The notes: a model not told the origin generated them from the letters alone. A stretch of DNA of 10,235 nucleotides from Moraxellaceae bacterium (GCA_002402125.1 NVVG01000269.1:1-10235); one strand, 5' to 3'; positions 1 to 7,805 are shown, counted from the first letter of the stretch. Program-made: numbers and translations.

Positions 1-339
1 ATCAACATGATTAATTTGAATATAAGCCGAATAATGGAACGGTCTTCAGAAATAGGGGTTAGAAAAGCCTTTGGTGCATCGACGACCCAACTGGTTTGGC
101 AGTTCATAGTAGAGAGTGTTTTATTAACCTCTATTGGCGTTGCCGGTATCCCTTCCGCTAGCCTTGTGGCTATCTCGGTTATCTTGGGAACCATTGGTTT
201 GCCTGCCGAAGGCATTGGACTATTACTAGTAACAGATCGCATTCTGGATATGTGCCGAACCGCGGTCAATATATTCAGCGACTCTTGTGGTGCTGTGGTT
301 ATTGCTAGGAGCGAGGGCGAAGAAACCAAGTTGCTATAA
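1..339 (+). CDS. FtsX-like ABC transporter permease, C-terminal fragment (5' end outside window, tail atypical)
   Basis: The frame is open from base 1, so the gene begins to the left of the window; the first internal ATG at 7 is not a credible start. The text NISRIMERSSEIGVRKAFGAS is the hallmark cytoplasmic loop of MacB/FtsX-type permeases (usual form: ERxxEIGVRKAxGAS). It is followed by a hydrophobic stretch (QFIVESVLLTSIGVAGI and onward) matching the next membrane helix. Such proteins are inner-membrane subunits of ABC exporters of antibiotics, peptides or lipoproteins. Members normally end with a last helix and a short basic tail of the YPAW-x-R-x-x-P type. Here the last ~50 residues (GLPAEGIG... 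to ETKLL) are polar, contain cysteines and show neither element. Inference: the 3' end is frameshifted or replaced, so the gene may be a decayed copy. Permease identity is fairly sure; functionality is doubtful. Confidence 0.7.
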   Translation: MNMINLNISRIMERSSEIGVRKAFGASTTQLVWQFIVESVLLTSIGVAGIPSASLVAISVILGTIGLPAEGIGLLLVTDRILDMCRTAVNIFSDSCGAVVIARSEGEETKLL

Positions 340-354
340 ACCCAGTATCAACCT

Positions 355-392
355 AAAAAAAGGCTAGATAACATGTTATCTAGCCTTTTTTT
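355..392. terminator. Bidirectional intrinsic terminator (perfect 38-bp palindrome)
   Basis: The sequence reads identically on both strands: seven A, then GGCTAGATAACATGTTATCTAGCC, then seven T. As RNA from either strand this gives a stem of at least 10 bp closed by a small loop and followed by a U tract. It sits 15 nt after the stop of the plus-strand permease fragment and 38 nt past the end of the minus-strand mksB gene. It therefore serves as terminator for both converging units. Confidence 0.93.
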
Positions 393-430
393 CTAAGACC
401 TACCCATTACTGCTATCATCATACTCTTAT

Positions 431-3400
431 CTACTCCGCAAACTCCTCCATAAAGTCCAGCGTAGCTTGCTGGTGGATCGATACTTTATGGTTATCCCAC
501 AGGGCTTGCACCTTGTCTTGATTAAACTGCTGACGATCAACATAAACCTGGGTTTTCAACTCACCTTCTGTCGCTAGCGATGGACATTTAGCAAATACAA
601 ATTGGTTATTGACCAACTCCAAAAACGGTCCCGATTTACTCGACGGCATGATAAACACCAACTGCAATCCTAATTGTTTGGTCAGATAATTGATCACTTC
701 TTTTGATCGACTCTCATCCATCCTGGAGAAGGCTTCGTCCACCAACACCATGCGAAGATGACTATTTCCTTCTTTAAATCGAAAGGCGGAGGTGACGGCT
801 GCCGAGCGAATAATATAGAACGGTGTTTCTGATTGCCCGCCGCTACCAGTACCATACTGACTAAGTGGGATATCTGCTTTATCTTTTGGTTTTTTATAGA
901 TTTCATAATTGCGATAATTACGATAGTCCGATATCCGCTCTAATTCTCGCATGGCTTTTTGCTCATCGTCATCGAGTAACATGCTCATCATGCTATCGCA
1001 AACTTTGACGCTGCGAGAGGTCAATTCAATTTCATTTAAGCTAACACCATCACCTAATTGGGGCTGATCGATGATCTCTTTGAAGAAACCCCAATACTCT
1101 TTAAATTCAGGCACCCATTCACTACCAAAACGATACGTTTCTTGATCTGCGCCGAAACGGTGATTTTGTAACTCGTCATTTAACTCATCTAATACACGAA
1201 TACCGTCATTAATCGCCTGATAGATGGAGTGGCATAGGTTTGTTACAAACGCGGTATTAAAAGCCACCTTCAGCTCAATCAACTTATCATGCCTTTCCAC
1301 TAACACATTATTCTTGAGGCGGTTATGGATGTTATCCAATTCCTTTTGCAACTGACATATTCTAGTAAACATCTTACGGGTAATATCATTATCAAAATCC
1401 CGCTGAAACATAATGCCGTCATTGGGTTGGCAGCGGGTATTGTGCTCTCGAATAGCCACATCTACATGGCCGATCAATTTACGCAAATCATTTTCATATT
1501 CTTGTAACAAGTTAACCAGGTGTTCTCGGTTAATGGTTACTGCAGACTGATCCGCATGGGCCAAACGTTCTTGCAATTGGTACTCTGGCCATATGGGTGA
1601 TATTTTCTGCAGTACTTGCTCTTTTTCATCCGCTACTGTTAGCGCCTCTTCTTTACGATCCGCCACCTGAATAATATTACGTTCAACCGTTTCCAGCTTG
1701 GTTTGCAACGCCCCGCTTTGTCTGATGGTTTTCTTCTGTAATGCGTTTAGCTCGAGTCGTTTTGCTTCGGCTTGTTGCAGCTCGTCTTCCAGGTCATCAA
1801 ATTCGGTCAGATCCAGCTGCTGCAATTTTTCCTGGGCTGATGTTAAAGCCCGCTGCGATTCGACCGAGGTTTGTACCAAGTCGCCAATTTGTACGTACTT
1901 AATTCTGTCCAACGCATCCAGCAACAGGCTAGTTTCATTCACCGTATCGTTGGCTTGTTGCGTCTGCTGTAGAATCTCGTCAAATTCGTTGCGTTTTGCC
2001 AGCAAGGCTCGTTCGCGAGCGCCCTGTCCAAACACCAGCTCACTATCCCCCACATCGCAGCGATACATGCTATACGACCCAGAGCCCATGCCATCTCGTG
2101 TAACACCGCGACGAGTAGAACGTAATGCTTGTGCATCCTCTACCCGTTCAACGCTACCGTAGCTAGCAGCCAAGTAATATTCGGCGGTCTTATGGGAGAA
2201 ATTCATCACATGAAGAATCGAGTTTTTAGGAAGATTTTGGCGTAACTTTTGATAATCTCGCTGTGCCTTTTCACCCTGAATGACTCGCGCCCTATTATTA
2301 CGACCACCTAGCGAACGCACCAGGGATATTGCCTGTGCTTCATATTCTTGCTCAACAATAATAGAAAAACGCGCCCCTCCAATATAACCTTCGATGGATG
2401 ACTGCCAGTCAGCGTCACTTACCTCAACGTAGTCACATAACACGCGGGCATCGGCGGCGGGACACTGCTTGCGAATAGCCTGCAACGCCACAGATACATA
2501 AGGCGGATAACTCACCTGTTGCGTTTCTAAGGCATCAATTTCACTTTGTTTCTTCTCACCTTGTTTGGCTAGTTGGACTTTTTGGCTATTTTGACGTTCT
2601 CGTAAGTTAGCAACACCATCTCTCAGGCTAACCCCGCCTTCGCGGTCTTCCCTACCGCTTAAAACATTAACCAGCTGCACATGTTGTTGTTGTAGTTTGA
2701 TCACGTCATCCAACAGCTTTTCTGATTGAGCACCGTCCACCCAATCTTCATTAAACAAATAGGACATGTCAGGCAACGCTTGTTCTTTGCTACCGGATAC
2801 GGTTTTTAATAGTTTTTTAACTGACTTCTGCCCAAACCCGAGCACATCCAACACCAGGGATGATTGCGCAAGTTGGCGCAATACAAAATCAGAGGCCTGT
2901 GCGTTGGCCCGTAGCTGAGAATCTTGCGCATATACTGGGCCCTGAAGTTGTTGTAGGCGTTTACCATTCTCTACTACCGCCTGCTCATAGTGATCTTTAT
3001 CACGTAGCGCCGGCACTCCTAAACGCTTGGCATTGAGCTCATCAACAATCTGCTGAATATCGCGTAATCGACCATCGTTTACCGAGATCTCTCGCTCGCT
3101 TTCAGCCAGATCGTTCTTCAAGTTTGATTGTTTTTGCTTCTCATCTAGATAGAGCTTTTGTTCATCCAGATAACTCGCCTTGGCATAGACGTAGCATTGC
3201 TCTTGCCACTCGATCCAACGTTCCACATAGATCTGACCCTGCATCTGCGCATGCGCAAGAATATCGATGCTTTCTTTTAACTTACGCGCATCATCTTCCA
3301 TAGCATGGACATTTTTCATTAAACCAGAAACCGAACGTATGGCTTCGCCCAGATCTTTTTTCTCTAGCACTTCATTGGCAACAAAAGAATGTATGCCTTT

Positions 3401-4081
3401 CTTATTGGGCTTATAGGCCATAAAACCAGAGAAGGCTTTAGCAGCGCTCATCGCCTCACGGTCCGTTACGCGACCATCCATGCCCCTTAACACGCCATAG
3501 AGACGGGCCAAGTAGGATTTTTTGGTATCGTACTTCTCAACCTGACGCTTGCCTATTTGCTTAGCTAGCAACGCGTTAATTTCGGTAATTGGCACGACAT
3601 GTTTGCCGTCATCGTAACTACGGACAAAGTGATCGATGGTTAATTGCGTATTGGTAACAATAAAAAACTGGGTGACATCTAACTTGGCCTGGCGTTGACT
3701 GCCCACGGTTTCTAGAAATGCGCGATTGGCAATAATGGCGGTAAATGGCTCAGAACTTTCCCCTTCGGTAGGATGAAACACTGCCGCAATATAACCATCG
3801 GTTACCCACGGGCGCGCATAACTACCATCATCACAGCCCAGCACGTATGATTCCAGGGTCCGAGTTTGCTTACCGCCACGTCCGCGCTGGGTTGTTTCTT
3901 CTTGCCCTGGATTGTAGGAAAACAGCGTATCGTGGGCTGCCGTCATAATGGTTTGTATGGCGTCAGCAGCGGTGGTTTTTCCCGAGCCATTGCCACCCGA
4001 CAATAAGTTTACCGGGCCAAACTCAAATTCTTGATTGGGTATTCCGCCCCAATTCACATAAATAAACTTCTTAAGAAACAT
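431..4081 (-). CDS. mksB: MksB/JetC-type SMC ATPase of a MukBEF-like condensin
   Basis: This 1216-residue SMC-like ATPase is the motor of the MksBEF complex, which binds the chromosome and extrudes DNA loops by ATP-driven head engagement. Visible elements: N-terminal head with Walker A GGNGSGKTT at residues 29-37 (K35); the conserved TTQRGRGGK stretch; a long Gln/Glu/Leu-rich coiled coil from about 260 to 520; a globular hinge around 530-700; a returning coiled coil to about 1040; then the C-terminal head with ABC signature SGGQ at 1080-1083 and Walker B VLVDE with D1115 and catalytic E1116, followed by AFSRMDE. All ATPase motifs are intact. It is the last gene of the operon, 39 nt after mksE. 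The ATG is followed by the usual short beta strand before Walker A, so the start fits, although its ribosome site is weak (AAGAG, 11 nt upstream). JetC of Wadjet is the same family; mksB is preferred because no jetD is present. Confidence 0.88.
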   Translation of the reverse strand: MFLKKFIYVNWGGIPNQEFEFGPVNLLSGGNGSGKTTAADAIQTIMTAAHDTLFSYNPGQEETTQRGRGGKQTRTLESYVLGCDDGSYARPWVTDGYIAAVFHPTEGESSEPFTAIIANRAFLETVGSQRQAKLDVTQFFIVTNTQLTIDHFVRSYDDGKHVVPITEINALLAKQIGKRQVEKYDTKKSYLARLYGVLRGMDGRVTDREAMSAAKAFSGFMAYKPNKKGIHSFVANEVLEKKDLGEAIRSVSGLMKNVHAMEDDARKLKESIDILAHAQMQGQIYVERWIEWQEQCYVYAKASYLDEQKLYLDEKQKQSNLKNDLAESEREISVNDGRLRDIQQIVDELNAKRLGVPALRDKDHYEQAVVENGKRLQQLQGPVYAQDSQLRANAQASDFVLRQLAQSSLVLDVLGFGQKSVKKLLKTVSGSKEQALPDMSYLFNEDWVDGAQSEKLLDDVIKLQQQHVQLVNVLSGREDREGGVSLRDGVANLRERQNSQKVQLAKQGEKKQSEIDALETQQVSYPPYVSVALQAIRKQCPAADARVLCDYVEVSDADWQSSIEGYIGGARFSIIVEQEYEAQAISLVRSLGGRNNRARVIQGEKAQRDYQKLRQNLPKNSILHVMNFSHKTAEYYLAASYGSVERVEDAQALRSTRRGVTRDGMGSGSYSMYRCDVGDSELVFGQGARERALLAKRNEFDEILQQTQQANDTVNETSLLLDALDRIKYVQIGDLVQTSVESQRALTSAQEKLQQLDLTEFDDLEDELQQAEAKRLELNALQKKTIRQSGALQTKLETVERNIIQVADRKEEALTVADEKEQVLQKISPIWPEYQLQERLAHADQSAVTINREHLVNLLQEYENDLRKLIGHVDVAIREHNTRCQPNDGIMFQRDFDNDITRKMFTRICQLQKELDNIHNRLKNNVLVERHDKLIELKVAFNTAFVTNLCHSIYQAINDGIRVLDELNDELQNHRFGADQETYRFGSEWVPEFKEYWGFFKEIIDQPQLGDGVSLNEIELTSRSVKVCDSMMSMLLDDDEQKAMRELERISDYRNYRNYEIYKKPKDKADIPLSQYGTGSGGQSETPFYIIRSAAVTSAFRFKEGNSHLRMVLVDEAFSRMDESRSKEVINYLTKQLGLQLVFIMPSSKSGPFLELVNNQFVFAKCPSLATEGELKTQVYVDRQQFNQDKVQALWDNHKVSIHQQATLDFMEEFAE

Positions 4082-4108
4082 AGTGCAATTTGCTCTTGGT
4101 GTTATGGG

Positions 4109-4127
4109 GAGTTAAGGAGGTTAACTC
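4109..4127 (-). promoter_or_regulatory. Intercistronic hairpin at the mksE stop codon
   Basis: On the mRNA strand a perfect 7-bp inverted repeat (GAGTTAA / TTAACTC) encloses the 5-nt loop CCTCC. The 5' arm contains the TAA stop of mksE, and the hairpin ends 27 nt before the mksB ATG. It has no U tract, so it is not a terminator. It could set mRNA stability or translation of mksB relative to mksE. The structure is directly visible; any role is inference. Confidence 0.4.
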
Positions 4128-4852
4128 GCGGTTTCTGCCTCAAATATTGAAGGCCCACTCTGCTCTTCTCTTGCTGCCTCGGCATCGTCTACCGCCCCCT
4201 CTGAGGTGGATTCTGTATCCTTGGTATTGGTCAATGGCTGCAGAGCATCCAGCACCTGATCACTCACATAACTCACAATCATCGGTCTCACCCTAACCCA
4301 AGCCTCCCCACTTTCAATATCTTCTTCTTTGCGATATTGAATTAGCCGCAGCTGTTTAAGGCTTCTGAAAAGATCTTTACGCTGAGTAACATTGACCGGT
4401 AAACTTTTCTTCAACAGGTTTTTTAGGGCAATATTTAACGCTTCTAAGGAAATTGTGGCGCAGCCATTCTCATCTACCTGGCCTTCCCTTAAGGCTTTTT
4501 CGTACTGGCTGCGTAATACCAGCACTAACTCCACCTCGTTTTTATTTAGCCGTGAACGTAGGCCAGCTTTAAACGGAGGGTCGTTTTCATCCACCATGCC
4601 AGGCACTTCACTACCTGGGGGGTAAAGCCTAATAAATTGAAAACGCGTATCATGCTGCACTCGAATGTGAAGCATGCTCAAATAATCATTAACAAGAATT
4701 TCCAAACGTAAATAGCGATCATACAGCAATTGCTCTTTTTGACTTTCGTCACGACACAACACACCGTAGTCCATCAACCGAATGAGTAACTCGCTAAATT
4801 CATGGGTAGTAATCCCATTTTTTTCCAACTGCTGATCAATTGACTTCAACAC
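4121..4852 (-). CDS. mksE: MksE/JetB-like condensin subunit
   Basis: This small acidic-tailed protein of about 243 residues lies between the kleisin and SMC genes. It matches the MksE/JetB family (DUF4194-like), winged-helix proteins that dimerise on the kleisin and contact DNA, as MukE does. Family-like features are the N-terminal [16 protein letters not shown] segment, the [24 protein letters not shown] block, [13 protein letters not shown], and a wHTH-like stretch [13 protein letters not shown] near residues 165-180. The last ~45 residues are low-complexity Glu/Ala/Ser/Thr and probably disordered. Start choice: the longest frame begins at TTG 4861, overlapping the mksF stop as TTGA. The only good ribosome site (AACGAGG, ending at 4862) is directly against that TTG but 9 nt from the GTG at 4852, so GTG is preferred. 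With it, a 5-nt gap separates the gene from mksF, implying translational coupling. Confidence 0.83.
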   Translation of the reverse strand: MLKSIDQQLEKNGITTHEFSELLIRLMDYGVLCRDESQKEQLLYDRYLRLEILVNDYLSMLHIRVQHDTRFQFIRLYPPGSEVPGMVDENDPPFKAGLRSRLNKNEVELVLVLRSQYEKALREGQVDENGCATISLEALNIALKNLLKKSLPVNVTQRKDLFRSLKQLRLIQYRKEEDIESGEAWVRVRPMIVSYVSDQVLDALQPLTNTKDTESTSEGAVDDAEAAREEQSGPSIFEAETAS

Positions 4853-4857
4853 TGATA

Positions 4858-6306
4858 TCAACCTCGTTCAATCAATTCAATATAATATTCATCGGACTTG
4901 CTTATGTAACCTTCATCACCATGTTCAATCACAGCGACTGGGCCTTCCACACGAAACAAATACTCACTGTTTAAGTTATTAATACTACCTACTTCGATAG
5001 CATGTACGGCACTTAACAAATCATCTGCGGTGATGATAGGCAGATGACGGGTACTAACTCGTTTTCCTTTGCCCAAGGAATCAATCAAATAACGTCGAAT
5101 TTCTTTGTCATTGATAGAAAACGCTTTATCGACGACCTGTTGGACATACAGTTGTTTACGCGCGTCTTTGCTCAAGTCTTCTGGCTCTATCACGGAAGTA
5201 TTGACTACCCGCTCGACTCGTTTTTCACTCAATTTAATATGTAACGGATCAACAAAACCCGCACTGACCGTCTCCATTAAGACCGCTGCAGAATTTAACC
5301 AGGCATCTTGCTCGTGCTCTGGTAGCTGCGTCATCGCATTACACATTGTCACTAAATCATCATTCTTCTGCTGACTAAGAAAACTCATCTGTCGAATAAT
5401 GATATCGGCGCGCTGGGTAAAACTTTGTAGCGCCCTGCGCAGCGATGGCAACATGATATCACAGGCATTTTTTAGTCGGCTTTCAATAATATCTAACACA
5501 AAATACAAGTACGATTGGTTAGACGGCACAATACCTACAGGTAATATCTGACGCAATTTTCGTTCTGCATCGGCCTTAAATTCTTTACGTTTTCTGCGTA
5601 TTTTACCAATAGTATTGGCAATTTCCTCTCGGTGTTTTTCCACACTATCGGCAGACAATCGCACGGCAATATCGGGTTGAAAGCGCTTTTCCATGAAATC
5701 GAAAAATTCATCACTGGCTTTTTCAACCGATACATGTGCTTCAACTTCTTGCACAAGCAGGCGTTTGCGCTCATCCAACTCCGCGATCACATCAGTAAAA
5801 TCGCTAATAATTCGTTCCGAGTACTCATAGGCATCCAACAGGTCATTGACATCCGCCATATTCAAAAAGGCCTGTAATGCGTTGCGGGTATTGCGGGTAT
5901 TTCTGTGGCGGGTACGGATGCGGGATGTGTCGATATCAATAAAGGGTTGGGTAAATATACGCCCTTGGCGAGTAAAGCCGAAGGTGCTTTTTAGGGTTGC
6001 CTCATCCATTTGCCGCTCTAGCCAGCCATAATCGATAAGGGTATTAAGAATCCATACCGCCAATTCTCGCTCATTTCTAAATCGGCTGATGCCTTCATCG
6101 TCATCACCATCGCCATCTAGAACGGGGGCTCGAGTAATCGCCTCTTGGAAAGTGTCCAACAACTGGTTTCGATCGACAGCATGGCCATAATCGGCCAAAG
6201 TACTGTACAGACGTAGATAAAACAGACGCAAACACTCAATAAGTACTTCTCTGTATTTACTGGTGAGCGGCTTGAAGAACTGGGTATGATTATCCGAAAA
6301 AAACAT
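4858..6306 (-). CDS. mksF: MksF/JetA-family kleisin subunit of the Mks condensin
   Basis: This 482-residue protein is encoded first in the operon. Its N-terminus ([25 protein letters not shown], then ADYGH) is characteristic of the MksF/JetA family, the kleisin that bridges the SMC heads and recruits MksE. Seen in order: a helical winged-helix-like N-terminal domain (about 1-125); an Arg/Asn-rich stretch [14 protein letters not shown] (about 127-140); a long helical middle with coiled-coil character (about 145-270) that would form the neck-binding helices; another helical region; and a C-terminal winged-helix-like segment (about 400-482: [28 protein letters not shown]). No enzyme motif is expected or seen. 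The start ATG is preceded by a weak TAGG at a short spacing of 5 nt. It is transcribed divergently from gap, and its stop lies a few bases before the mksE start. In a Wadjet context the same protein would be called JetA. Confidence 0.82.
   Translation of the reverse strand: MFFSDNHTQFFKPLTSKYREVLIECLRLFYLRLYSTLADYGHAVDRNQLLDTFQEAITRAPVLDGDGDDDEGISRFRNERELAVWILNTLIDYGWLERQMDEATLKSTFGFTRQGRIFTQPFIDIDTSRIRTRHRNTRNTRNALQAFLNMADVNDLLDAYEYSERIISDFTDVIAELDERKRLLVQEVEAHVSVEKASDEFFDFMEKRFQPDIAVRLSADSVEKHREEIANTIGKIRRKRKEFKADAERKLRQILPVGIVPSNQSYLYFVLDIIESRLKNACDIMLPSLRRALQSFTQRADIIIRQMSFLSQQKNDDLVTMCNAMTQLPEHEQDAWLNSAAVLMETVSAGFVDPLHIKLSEKRVERVVNTSVIEPEDLSKDARKQLYVQQVVDKAFSINDKEIRRYLIDSLGKGKRVSTRHLPIITADDLLSAVHAIEVGSINNLNSEYLFRVEGPVAVIEHGDEGYISKSDEYYIELIERG
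4862..4868 (-). promoter_or_regulatory. Ribosome binding site deciding the mksE start
   Basis: AACGAGG on the minus strand lies inside the last codons of mksF. It is 9 nt from GTG 4852 and 0 nt from TTG 4861. This spacing supports GTG as the translation start. Confidence 0.5.
5882..5899 (-). repeat. 9-bp tandem duplication inside mksF
   Basis: Two exact adjacent copies of TTGCGGGTA (plus-strand reading) encode the repeated Asn-Thr-Arg units in the NTRNTRN stretch of MksF. The frame is kept, so the repeat is simply a local in-frame expansion of a basic segment. Confidence 0.7.
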
Positions 6307-6357
6307 AGCGCCTAATAGGGGTTAGTTAATGGCCTTTTTATCAAGGTCAAGCGACCG

Positions 6358-6387
6358 ATATTAGGTGGCTGCAACAGCATTGTCCAA
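6358..6387 (-). promoter_or_regulatory. Possible sigma70-type promoter of the mksFEB operon
   Basis: On the minus strand TTGGAC (6387-6382), an 18-bp spacer and TAATAT (6363-6358) lie about 50 bp before the mksF ATG. The -10 matches 4 of 6 consensus bases and the -35 only 3, so this is the best-placed candidate but weak. Confidence 0.25.
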
Positions 6388-6613
6388 CGCTATAATTTGT
6401 CTCTTTGGCAATAATATCTGTTGCCTGACTTCTGACTCTTAATTAATGGATTTATGTCAATTAGCCGAATCGATTTGCGCCATATATAACCAATCACAAC
6501 CCATTTATAGCCAGTAACATGGTTTTCGAGCCTGCTTATACAATATCATTCTTTGCGGGATGGCTCTTTGTCTGGAATTATTAAAAGATCCCTATTTATT
6601 AATCGTTTTAGGG

Positions 6614-6706
6614 TAAGCCGGAGCAACCCTGAGGTCGCACTGGCTTAAGAACCTTAACGCTGTCGGTTTCGCATTCTTTGCTATGGACATGGCGACAAGA
6701 GAATGC
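6614..6706 (+). promoter_or_regulatory. Structured 5' leader of gap with two hairpins
   Basis: Hairpin 1 (6614-6647): TAAGCCGG pairs with CTGGCTTA (one G-U), and the helix continues as GC/GC and ACC/GGT across two single mismatches to a CTGA tetraloop, giving 13 pairs in 34 nt. Hairpin 2 (6671-6706): GCATTCT pairs perfectly with AGAATGC; inside it GCTAT pairs with ATGGC around a GGAC loop, leaving an asymmetric internal loop TT / GACAAG. An alternative AGGGT/ACCCT pairing (6610-6614 with 6626-6630) excludes hairpin 1. Hairpin 2 ends 7 nt before the gap ribosome site and does not cover it. No terminator U tract is present. I do not recognise a known riboswitch class. A regulatory role is inference; the pairing is read directly. 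Confidence 0.45.
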
Positions 6707-6713
6707 CTTATTT

Positions 6714-6717
6714 GGAG
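6714..6717 (+). promoter_or_regulatory. Ribosome binding site of gap
   Basis: GGAG lies 8 nt before the ATG at 6726 and fixes that codon as the start. An in-frame upstream TTG at 6678 lies inside hairpin 2 and would add 16 residues not seen in this family. Confidence 0.8.
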
Positions 6718-6725
6718 ATTTGCCT

Positions 6726-7733
6726 ATGCCTATCCGTATTGCAATCAACGGTTTCGGCCGTATTGGAAGAAATACTCTGCGTGCGCTTTATGAAAATGGA
6801 TACAGGGACAGGTTACAAGTTGTCGCTATCAACGATTTAGGTAAAGGCGACATTAACACCCACCTTTTACGTTTTGATACCGTTCATGGCCGTTTCAACG
6901 GCACCGCCAATTTCCATGACGACATGATCTCGATCAATAATGACGATGTCGCCTACCTTTGTGAAAAAAACCCGGCCAATCTCCCGTGGGACAAACTAGA
7001 CATCGACTTAGTCTTTGAATGCACCGGGTTATTCACAAAGCGAGATGATGCTGCCGCCCATTTAGCTGCGGGGGCCAAAAAAGTTATTATTTCTGCTCCA
7101 TCAGAAGGTGCGGATGCCACCATCGTGTACGGGGTTAACGACGAGATTCTAACCGCGAAACATACCATCATCTCTAGCGCCTCTTGCACTACCAACTGCC
7201 TTGCTCCCGTAGCGAAACCGATACACGATGCTATCGGGATCAAACAAGGGTTAATGACCACCATTCATTCCATCACCAATGATCAAGCATTAACGGATGT
7301 GTATCACTCCGATGTACGCCGTGCTCGCTCTGCGACGCAGTCGATGATTCCGACAAAAACGGGCGCGGCGGCGGCGGTTGGTCTGGTCTTGCCTGAGCTG
7401 GCGGGGAAATTGGATGGCATGGCTATGCGGGTACCGATAGTGAATGTTTCCGTCATCGATTTTACCTTTACCGCTGTACGCAAGACGAGTGTCGGTGAGA
7501 TCAATGAGGTGATGATGAAAGCCGCTACACGATCCAAGGGGGGGATTTTGGAAATAAATCAAGATCCACTGGTGTCGATCGATTTTAATCATACCGCGGC
7601 CAGCGCTATTTTTGACTGTACGCAAACTCATGTTAATGACAACTTGGTGAAGGTTATCGCCTGGTATGATAACGAATGGGGCTTTTCAAATCGCATGTTG
7701 GATAATGCGATTGCGTTGATGGGTGCTAAGTGA
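6726..7733 (+). CDS. gap: Type I glyceraldehyde-3-phosphate dehydrogenase
   Basis: This 335-residue enzyme oxidises and phosphorylates glyceraldehyde 3-phosphate to 1,3-bisphosphoglycerate with reduction of a nicotinamide cofactor, in cytoplasmic glycolysis/gluconeogenesis. Length is normal for the family. Visible signatures: Rossmann motif INGFGRIGR at residues 7-15; D37 in VVAIND, the acidic residue typical of NAD preference; the catalytic block [11 protein letters not shown] with C154; H181 in TIHSIT; the [18 protein letters not shown] substrate/phosphate region; and the C-terminal [12 protein letters not shown]. The catalytic residues are all present. The [23 protein letters not shown] segment is closer to the Pseudomonas-like Gap type than to enteric GapA or to erythrose-4-phosphate dehydrogenase. 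Start is set by GGAG 8 nt upstream. It is divergent from the Mks operon and probably monocistronic or loosely linked to the downstream phosphoesterase (153 bp apart). Confidence 0.96.
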   Translation: MPIRIAINGFGRIGRNTLRALYENGYRDRLQVVAINDLGKGDINTHLLRFDTVHGRFNGTANFHDDMISINNDDVAYLCEKNPANLPWDKLDIDLVFECTGLFTKRDDAAAHLAAGAKKVIISAPSEGADATIVYGVNDEILTAKHTIISSASCTTNCLAPVAKPIHDAIGIKQGLMTTIHSITNDQALTDVYHSDVRRARSATQSMIPTKTGAAAAVGLVLPELAGKLDGMAMRVPIVNVSVIDFTFTAVRKTSVGEINEVMMKAATRSKGGILEINQDPLVSIDFNHTAASAIFDCTQTHVNDNLVKVIAWYDNEWGFSNRMLDNAIALMGAK

Positions 7734-7749
7734 GTGCGACAACGTATTG
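7731..7749 (+). repeat. Imperfect direct repeat, copy 1 (overlaps gap stop)
   Basis: TGAGTGCGACAACGTATTG starts with the gap stop codon. It matches the copy at 7806-7824 in 16 of 19 positions. It also contains most of a small hairpin (GACAA, loop CGTA, TTGTC at 7738-7751) without a U tract, so it is not a convincing terminator. Confidence 0.5.
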
Positions 7750-7768
7750 TCTATTAGATTGGGTTGGT

Positions 7769-7800
7769 ATGCATTCCCACGCAGGAGCGTGCGAATGCAT
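7769..7800 (+). repeat. REP-like intergenic palindrome
   Basis: ATGCATTC pairs with GAATGCAT, then a C-C mismatch, then CACGC pairs with GCGTG around an AGGA loop: 13 pairs in 32 nt. The core GCATTCCCACGCAGGAGCGTG resembles the abundant intergenic REP-type palindrome of Gammaproteobacteria (GTTCCCACGC ... GCGTGGGAA forms), which is often associated with RAYT transposases. It lies 36 nt after gap and may act as an mRNA-stabilising 3' structure. REP identity is from memory of the motif; the palindrome itself is certain. Confidence 0.6.
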
Positions 7801-7805
7801 AGATG

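Larger units (their letters stand above)
6307..6725. other. Divergent intergenic region between mksF and gap
   Basis: This 419-bp stretch contains no credible gene. It must hold promoters for both the minus-strand condensin operon and plus-strand gap. The left half is AT-rich with several -10-like words, including TATAAT at 6391-6396 without a good -35. A further plus-strand possibility is GTAACA at 6514-6519, a 17-bp spacer and TATACA at 6537-6542, each matching consensus at 4 of 6 positions. The right end (6614-6706) is a hairpin-rich leader described separately. Confidence 0.6.

Noticed and set aside
1698..2162. 154-codon plus-strand frame antisense to mksB
   Set aside because: Ser/Cys-rich composition is the expected complement of the Gln/Leu/Glu-rich coiled-coil codons; no ribosome site or family signature.
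431..6306. Calling the operon a complete Wadjet defence system
   Set aside because: The defining JetD nuclease gene is missing on both sides; three Mks subunits alone fit a condensin.
6678..6725. 16-residue N-terminal extension of Gap from TTG 6678
   Set aside because: The start lies inside a leader hairpin, has no ribosome site, and the extension is not typical of the family; GGAG supports ATG 6726.
6683..6793. Possible leader peptide (ATG 6683) overlapping the gap start
   Set aside because: The 36-codon frame lacks a ribosome site, overlaps gap out of frame, and shows no run of regulatory codons.
7738..7751. Hairpin GACAA-CGTA-TTGTC as a gap terminator
   Set aside because: The stem is only 5 bp, AT-containing, and not followed by a T run.
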